A DNA stretch of 34,953 nt. Source: a virus. Location: IMG/VR virus record IMGVR_UViG_3300025151_000138, positions 1-34,953 of that record, one strand, 5' to 3'. The notes beneath the pieces are model-generated. The model was not told the origin of the DNA. It was given only the letters and a program-made list of their open reading frames with translations, and searched no databases. This document shows positions 31,238 through 34,953 of this stretch, piece after piece. A program made the position numbers and the translations under genes. Position 1 is the stretch's first letter; every line of letters starts with the position of its first letter.

Positions 31238-31426
31238 CTAGTGGATTTGGTTTAAGTAGGAAGGAACTTCAAAGTCGTAGTCGTCTTCCCATTCTTCAAG
31301 ACCGTTGAGAAAGTCATTGATATCCTCAATGTCTACCTCTTCCAGATAGTTTGCGTCCACAACATCCATGAGGTATGCACGCATATAGTTTGGAATGTCT
31401 TGATGATCTTTGTACTTGTAAACCAT
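31238..31426 (-). CDS. Highly acidic 62-aa protein
   Basis: By count 17 Asp/Glu against 3 Lys/Arg in 62 residues, concentrated in residues 24-56 (ANYLEEVDIEDINDFLNGLE, then EWEDDYDFE). GAAAGG precedes the ATG. Such small, strongly acidic early phage proteins are often inhibitors of host nucleic-acid-binding proteins (DNA mimics), but no similarity to Ocr, Gam or anti-CRISPR families is seen. It is followed by the strong hairpin. Function unknown. Confidence 0.6.
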   Translation of the reverse strand: MVYKYKDHQDIPNYMRAYLMDVVDANYLEEVDIEDINDFLNGLEEWEDDYDFEVPSYLNQIH

Positions 31427-31449
31427 AACAGTATCCTTTCTATTTGTTG

Positions 31450-32349
31450 TTATGCTACTTCAAGATAGTCAGCAAACACCTTGCTGCCAAGCCATTTGCT
31501 AACCTGTTCTTGACGCTTGAACAGTGTACCATTATCACCTGCCTTAGTCAAGTCGAAGCGACCGTCATCACCGTGGCTGGCATAGTGGGTCATAGCTGAC
31601 ACAACGGAGAAGATGTTCTTTCCACGTGTCTGTACCTCGTCAAGGTACTGTGCAAACAGACGATCTGACAGACCATTACGTTTCTTAGGATCATCTGTCG
31701 TACCAGTGGTGAGAGTACGGAACAGGTTCATCACCTTACGACTGTCCCAGATACGAGTGTCTGCCCACTGCTGATACTGATTGACGACATGTTTGTGACG
31801 CTCAATACTATCATCGAATGCTTGAATAAACCCATCGACTTGGAAGTTCTTGGTGTGACGCTTACGTGCCACATCAAAATGTCCGTTGATCTGTCCATTG
31901 GTGCAGAAGAAATCAATCACTCCACCATAGAAGACAACAGAAGAAGAACCATCAAAGGTATTCTTCATGATGTACCGCAACCCAATATCAGTACTGTGTC
32001 CTGTTTTAGTTTCAACAGTACGTTTCATCTTAGGTAGAACGTACTCTGCATAGCAGACTGCACCACCCTTGGTGATATGATCTTTGATCTGTACATCTTC
32101 CAACACTGATGGATCAAAGTGATTGACCATCTGTTCCTGCAAGGGAATGAGAACCTCTTCGTTCTCTACGACACGGTAGTTAGACTTGACGACAGACAAA
32201 CAACTATCCTCTTCACTGATACCATCACCCTTGGTTAGCATCTTGTAGTTCTGTGGTACAAGACCACTGATGATACCAACAACTTCCTGCTCAAAGACAG
32301 GAAAAAAGATTTCACGGTCGTTCTTTGTCGTAAGATGTTCCAACATCAT
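31450..32349 (-). CDS. DUF932-domain phage protein
   Basis: About 299 aa from the ATG at 32349, or three bases later; AAGGAG lies just upstream, whereas the longer frame to 32436 has no such site. The segment V-V-K-S-N-Y-R-V-V-E-N-E-E-V-L-I-P-L is the characteristic start of DUF932 (phage/plasmid-like) proteins, followed by G-G-x-V-C-Y-A-E and C-T-N-G-Q, with an A-x-x-H-Y-A-S-H near the C-terminus. The family is widespread in plasmids and phages and its biochemical role is not settled. It is the largest gene among the early-type small genes. Its 5' end overlaps a 61-aa gene. Confidence 0.8.
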   Translation of the reverse strand: MMLEHLTTKNDREIFFPVFEQEVVGIISGLVPQNYKMLTKGDGISEEDSCLSVVKSNYRVVENEEVLIPLQEQMVNHFDPSVLEDVQIKDHITKGGAVCYAEYVLPKMKRTVETKTGHSTDIGLRYIMKNTFDGSSSVVFYGGVIDFFCTNGQINGHFDVARKRHTKNFQVDGFIQAFDDSIERHKHVVNQYQQWADTRIWDSRKVMNLFRTLTTGTTDDPKKRNGLSDRLFAQYLDEVQTRGKNIFSVVSAMTHYASHGDDGRFDLTKAGDNGTLFKRQEQVSKWLGSKVFADYLEVA

Positions 32350-32497
32350 ATAACTCCTTGTACTTGGTTGCTTCAATAATTGAACGGAATAGTTTAGTCC
32401 TAGTTCTTTCCCGTCCATCTTCACTGACAGAAACAATTATAACTCTATAATTATCTTTGTCAAATCTTTCTATATAAGAATAACAACTGTCTTTCAT
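32312..32497 (-). CDS. 61-aa hypothetical protein
   Basis: AAAGAG precedes the ATG at 32497, which follows the preceding stop by two bases. Beta-like N-terminal half (YSYIERFDKDNYRVIIVSVS), then a basic helix (RTRTKLFRSIIEATKYKELY). Its 3' end overlaps the DUF932 gene by 38 bp in another frame. Placement is supported by coupling and ribosome-binding site; function unknown. Confidence 0.5.
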   Translation of the reverse strand: MKDSCYSYIERFDKDNYRVIIVSVSEDGRERTRTKLFRSIIEATKYKELYDVGTSYDKERP

Positions 32498-32499
32498 TG

Positions 32500-32655
32500 T
32501 TACTCTTTCTGTTCTATATTGTCAAGTCTTTCTTTTACATCTTCTAGTTGAATGTAATTTATCACACCATGTCCACCAGAAGTAAGTAACATAGCAGGTG
32601 CTAGACAACCTGACAAGACTGTTGCTGCCACCATGATGGCGATCCATTTTTCCAT
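32500..32655 (-). CDS. Small 51-aa lipoprotein
   Basis: ATG at 32655 with GAAAGG upstream, TAA at 32500. MEKWIAIMVAATVLSGCLAP is a short signal peptide with the lipobox V-L-S-G-C17. The mature part is about 34 residues and ends in a charged helix (LEDVKERLDNIEQKE). Likely lipidated and exported. In an early-type gene cluster this could be a superinfection-exclusion lipoprotein; a second o-spanin is possible but less likely given the cassette at 15.6-16.1 kb. It overlaps the upstream gene by 55 bp. Confidence 0.65.
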   Translation of the reverse strand: MEKWIAIMVAATVLSGCLAPAMLLTSGGHGVINYIQLEDVKERLDNIEQKE

Positions 32656-33095
32656 GTCGCAAACCTTTCTTTTTCGCCAAGGTAATAGTTACGGTACGCC
32701 TTGATAACATTGATATTTTTGTATTCATCAGGCATACACTGTGGTGGGTCTTCCCAACCTGTTGCTTGTAGTTCGTAGGGTAGTTGCATTAAATTAGAAA
32801 CAATTCCTTTCCGCTCTGTTGCGTGCATCTTAGCGTATCTCTTGCTGTACTCACGGCAGGTATGGGATAGCAACCTATACAACCAACGATAGTGGTGCTT
32901 ACTCTGCCTTGCCCACACTGCTGACGGGTGATTTTTGTGTGTGGACTTGTAGCATTCTATGCTTGGCACACCGTCAAGTTCATGGTGTGCGGTTGATAGT
33001 AGTTGTGCATACTCAAGAATCATCTTGACAATATGCTTGTCGCAATGATATTCTGCACAAACTTGTGGGTCGTTGTGTAAATAGAATATATTCAT
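32601..33095 (-). CDS. Conserved phage protein, possible Pyr_excise-like DNA repair protein
   Basis: 164 aa. M-N-I-F-Y-L-x-x-D-P-x-x-C-A-E-Y-H-C-D-K-H-I-V-K-M-I at the start, then Y-A-Q-L-L-S-T-A-H, T-H-K-N-H-P-S-A-V-W, H-Y-R-W-L-Y and the ending A-Y-R-N-Y-Y. This is a well-conserved phage family. I recall members being annotated as pyrimidine-dimer DNA glycosylase-like, but the similarity to T4 endonuclease V is weak by eye, so the function is tentative. Conserved His and Cys residues could bind metal. The start overlaps the upstream stop (TAATG). Confidence 0.6.
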   Translation of the reverse strand: MNIFYLHNDPQVCAEYHCDKHIVKMILEYAQLLSTAHHELDGVPSIECYKSTHKNHPSAVWARQSKHHYRWLYRLLSHTCREYSKRYAKMHATERKGIVSNLMQLPYELQATGWEDPPQCMPDEYKNINVIKAYRNYYLGEKERFATWKNGSPSWWQQQSCQVV

Positions 33096-33286
33096 TACTC
33101 TTCTTCCTCTAGTGATTCGAGAACGTCTTTCAACTTAAACCCAAGACGAACAAGTCCTTCGACATATTCGTCTTTACTTATTACACCATAGTCATGTAAT
33201 GTATTCAACTTGTCTACCTTTCTCTGCCAAAACTCTTCGACAGGTACAACATTACTATTGTTCTGCTTCGTCATACGACATACCAT
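33095..33286 (-). CDS. Small hypothetical protein
   Basis: 63 aa from the ATG at 33286, chosen for GGAG six bases upstream (an ATG at 33274 is also possible). Helical: VEEFWQRKVDKLNTLHDYGV, ISKDEYVEGLVRLGF and an acidic end ESLEEEE. The D-Y-G-V-I-S-x-D-E-Y-x-x-x-L-x-x-L-G helix-loop-helix resembles small phage proteins of unknown function. It overlaps the preceding gene. Confidence 0.55.
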   Translation of the reverse strand: MVCRMTKQNNSNVVPVEEFWQRKVDKLNTLHDYGVISKDEYVEGLVRLGFKLKDVLESLEEEE

Positions 33287-33413
33287 ACTTCTCTCTCCAT
33301 GTTTCACAGTACTCAAGATACTCTGACTTGCATCTCATTGGATCGAAGTACCAACGAGGCATACGATCATAGCGGCGTTCCATTTCGTCTCGCCATTCAA
33401 AGAATGTCATCAT
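33255..33413 (-). CDS. 52-aa hypothetical protein
   Basis: I choose the ATG at 33413, preceded by AAGGAG nine bases upstream and overlapping the previous stop (ATGATGA); the longer open frame to 33542 lies over the two-TM gene. Sequence rich in Trp, Arg, Tyr and Glu (MMTFFEWRDEMERRYDRMPR). No known family. Confidence 0.5.
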   Translation of the reverse strand: MMTFFEWRDEMERRYDRMPRWYFDPMRCKSEYLEYCETWREKYGMSYDEAEQ

Positions 33414-33574
33414 AGTTTTAATCTCCTTGCAGCTATGCTGCATAGCATCAGTATCACACCGTACAGCATGACCATTACAGAAAGCCAATGCTCTTGCACT
33501 GACTCGTTGTAGTATGTGCCAAGCAAACCTGCAATAGCACACACCACACCGATTACAAGCATTAGGTTAGCCAT
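33410..33574 (-). CDS. 54-aa protein with two membrane segments
   Basis: ATG at 33574 with GAAGAA upstream, TGA at 33410 overlapping the next start. Two hydrophobic stretches (about 3-20, NLMLVIGVVCAIAGLLGT, and about 31-47, LSVMVMLYGVILMLCSI) are separated by a short polar loop, and the end is basic (ARRLKL). This is the shape of a small holin or membrane-active early protein. Since a holin candidate already sits beside the spanins, this one may alter the host membrane or exclude other phages (inference). Confidence 0.6.
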   Translation of the reverse strand: MANLMLVIGVVCAIAGLLGTYYNESVQEHWLSVMVMLYGVILMLCSIAARRLKL

Positions 33575-33803
33575 CTATATTCTTCCATGATTTTATACCA
33601 CTATAATCTGTGGACAACAAGATACGACTCTCCTCACCGTAACCATCTTTGTACAAGGTAGCAATCTCTTGCTCATTGCCTTCTGAATCGACAGCAACGA
33701 CAGAAACGGTGTGAAAGTATCCCGCTTTTGATTGTGAAGGTACAGTATTCTGCATCAGCTTTAGTTCTGACACACCAAATACATTTGTTGGTCCTACTCG
33801 CAT
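33567..33803 (-). CDS. 78-aa hypothetical protein
   Basis: ATG at 33803 with GAGGAG seven bases upstream. Largely beta-like (YFHTVSVVAVDSEGNEQEIA, then SRILLSTDYSGIKSW). No signal, membrane or metal motif. Stop lies just inside the next gene's leader, with a start five bases beyond. No family recognised. Confidence 0.55.
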   Translation of the reverse strand: MRVGPTNVFGVSELKLMQNTVPSQSKAGYFHTVSVVAVDSEGNEQEIATLYKDGYGEESRILLSTDYSGIKSWKNIDG

Positions 33804-33807
33804 AGTC

Positions 33808-33963
33808 TTACTCCTCTTCCAGTAGTTCTAGTTGACGCTCATTGTTGACTGCATTAACCAACAACGAAATCTGTTCATCGTTCAATACTTTCTCCATATT
33901 TTGGAGATGCGTATCGGAACTTTCTTGTAGTTCTTTGCGGATTTGTTTGATTGATTTAGTCAT
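33808..33963 (-). CDS. 51-aa helical protein
   Basis: ATG at 33963 overlaps the upstream stop (ATGA); TAA at 33808, within the ribosome-binding site region of the next gene. Lys/Glu/Gln/Asn-rich helix (MTKSIKQIRKELQESSDTHL ... LELLEEE), with no known motif. Supported by overlap on the upstream side and by filling an otherwise empty 150-bp stretch. Confidence 0.55.
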   Translation of the reverse strand: MTKSIKQIRKELQESSDTHLQNMEKVLNDEQISLLVNAVNNERQLELLEEE

Positions 33964-34166
33964 GGTCTTACCTTCACTTGTGTTTCATCGTATTCAATCT
34001 GAGCATCAAGATTGTCCCAATCCAGATCACTAAGTTCCGCTGCTTGGTCTTCTGCCTTCATACGGATAAAGCCTCGCTCCGTATCTGTCAAGGGACGGTC
34101 GCTATCGACTGTGATTACAGTTGATTGCTGGACGGTACGGTATACCGTTATTTCGTATTCACTCAT
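33960..34166 (-). CDS. 68-aa hypothetical protein
   Basis: Start set at the ATG at 34166, which has AAAGGAG seven bases upstream; the longer frame to 34223 overlaps the ParB-like gene. A beta-like N-terminus (YEITVYRTVQQSTVITVDSD) is followed by a helix and an acidic segment (ELSDLDWDNLDAQIEYDE). Reminiscent of small phage proteins with a strand-then-helix layout, but no family is certain. Confidence 0.55.
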   Translation of the reverse strand: MSEYEITVYRTVQQSTVITVDSDRPLTDTERGFIRMKAEDQAAELSDLDWDNLDAQIEYDETQVKVRP

Positions 34167-34170
34167 TGTC

Positions 34171-34953
34171 TTACTCCTTTGCCTTTTTCTTTTCAATGCG
34201 AAAGATTTCTTTCTTGTAGTCACTCACGTTTGCAAGATAGTTAAACTTATGGCGTGACCGTTTGAGATTGTCAAGAAACTTTTCAAAGTCAAACGTACTG
34301 TTCTCCAATGCTTCAAGTAAAGCACCATGAAACTGTTGTTTTCCCACAACATTATGTGCAAAGGTAGGATTAGTCGCGCACCTCTGCATTCGCTTGATCT
34401 TAGACAGTCTATCTTTAACATGTTCCTCGTTGAAGGAATCATATTTCAAATTGCCTTCTTTAAAATTCCAACTACCACTTTTGTAACTGGATGTTTTATT
34501 AAAGATTGCAATAAGAATACTATGAGACACAGTATATTCTTCTTTATATTTCTTATATATATTATATACATTTGCTGTCTCAGGACGTTGTGACCAGTAG
34601 TTTGCAAAGTCTGTTAACGTCCAGTTACGTTGGTGTGTGTTCATGTTGATGAGGTTCATGTCATTGTGACTGTCATCAATCATAATGTAAAAAGGTTTGG
34701 ACAACATCTTTGCTACCTCATATCTATGTTGTCCATCGACAATAACAAGAGACTCGTTCTCTTCTCGCACTACAATTGGTCGTAAACGTAGCACATCGTT
34801 ACGCTCGACTGACTTTTTCAATCTGTCCACATTAATATAGTTTATGTCACGATTACCATGAACACCTTGCAAAGTATGGTATAAGTCATCACTTGGATTT
34901 ACTTTGTAAATCTTATTAGATACTTGCAAGTTCTTCGTTGTCTTCTTGAAGAA
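34171..34953 (-). CDS. ParB-N-like protein (5' end may lie outside window)
   Basis: The frame is open to the right edge (34953). The only start in the window is a TTG at 34929, so the true start may be outside; 252 aa are visible from the TTG. The ParB/Srx core is present: R-P-I-V-V-R-E-E-N-E-S-L-V-I-V-D-G-Q-H-R-Y-E-V-A at about 50-73, including the G-Q-H-R motif of ParB-N domains. The rest is helical and Lys-rich, suggesting DNA binding. Some phage ParB-N proteins act as CTP- or nucleotide-using regulators or nucleases. No partner ParA is seen. Confidence 0.7.
   Translation of the reverse strand, partial: FFKKTTKNLQVSNKIYKVNPSDDLYHTLQGVHGNRDINYINVDRLKKSVERNDVLRLRPIVVREENESLVIVDGQHRYEVAKMLSKPFYIMIDDSHNDMNLINMNTHQRNWTLTDFANYWSQRPETANVYNIYKKYKEEYTVSHSILIAIFNKTSSYKSGSWNFKEGNLKYDSFNEEHVKDRLSKIKRMQRCATNPTFAHNVVGKQQFHGALLEALENSTFDFEKFLDNLKRSRHKFNYLANVSDYKKEIFRIEKKKAKE

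Noticed and set aside
32522-32728. 68-aa minus-strand frame
   Set aside because: It covers the lipoprotein gene and the end of the 164-aa gene in a third frame. It lacks a clear ribosome-binding site, and its translation (HHGGSNSLV, TCYVTYFWWTW) shows no coherent domain.
1-34953. Lysogeny genes, CRISPR array, insertion sequences, tRNA genes
   Set aside because: No integrase or transposase motifs, no spaced direct repeats, and no gap big enough with a cloverleaf-like structure. Short tRNA-like folds cannot be excluded without a covariance search.

Overview
The window looks like most of a lytic, T7-like marine podophage genome. It is AT-rich by eye, densely packed, and cut out of a larger (probably circularly assembled) contig: the first gene lacks its 5' end, and the last reading frame runs off the right edge. 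The podovirus assignment rests on large internal-virion-type proteins without a long tape-measure or sheath gene, together with a T7-style replication set: gp4-like primase-helicase, family A polymerase, gp2.5-like SSB and endonuclease I. The short Rz-like and Rz1-like proteins resemble those of phages of marine alphaproteobacteria, but the host is not proven. No integrase, excisionase or lysogeny repressor is visible.

Layout. Positions 1-15194 (+ strand) carry tail and internal virion genes: a tail-chaperone-like end fragment, a secreted small protein, a fibre-like protein, a nozzle/stabilisation-like protein, a 1038-aa protein with transglycosylase-like and LysM domains, a 219-aa Pro/Thr-rich protein, a GNAT-like protein, a 704-aa Q-rich protein, a 1243-aa ejection-type protein, a beta-rich virion protein and a membrane coiled-coil protein. 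Positions 15145-34953 (- strand, read from high to low coordinates) carry, in order of transcription: a ParB-N-like protein and many small early-type genes (30.2-34.9 kb); thyX; four tiny genes; primase-helicase and DNA polymerase; a PD-(D/E)XK protein; the SSB; a HTH protein; a Cas4/RecB-like exonuclease; endonuclease I; a DUF3310-like protein; a class II ribonucleotide reductase; a 2OG-Fe(II) oxygenase; a small heat-shock protein with its own promoter and terminator; two glycosyltransferase genes, one a 765-residue three-domain fusion; and finally holin, i-spanin, overlapping o-spanin and small terminase. The two arms converge tail to tail with a 50-bp overlap. Large terminase, portal, major capsid, endolysin and any phage RNA polymerase are absent and presumably lie outside the window.

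How it works together. The right arm degrades and recycles DNA (three nuclease-fold proteins), makes deoxynucleotides and dTMP (RNR, ThyX) and replicates the genome. Sigma70-like promoters ahead of the SSB and the heat-shock gene, a good intrinsic terminator behind the heat-shock gene, and a strong intercistronic hairpin at 31189-31226 suggest that expression is tuned within an otherwise continuous unit. The left arm builds the tail and the ejection apparatus. Lysis and packaging-initiation genes keep a T7-like grouping but sit on the opposite strand to the structural genes.

The most unusual items are the glycosyltransferase-methyltransferase-DUF115 fusion; the NP-x-T/S-G-L/I-P modules and GG-L-V-x-L-x-x-GG motifs shared by the two large virion proteins; the lysis-TerS cassette convergent with the virion operon; and eight small genes under 60 codons (29054, 29221, 29394, 30203, 32500, 33255, 33410, 33808) recovered or re-started from coupling and ribosome-binding sites.
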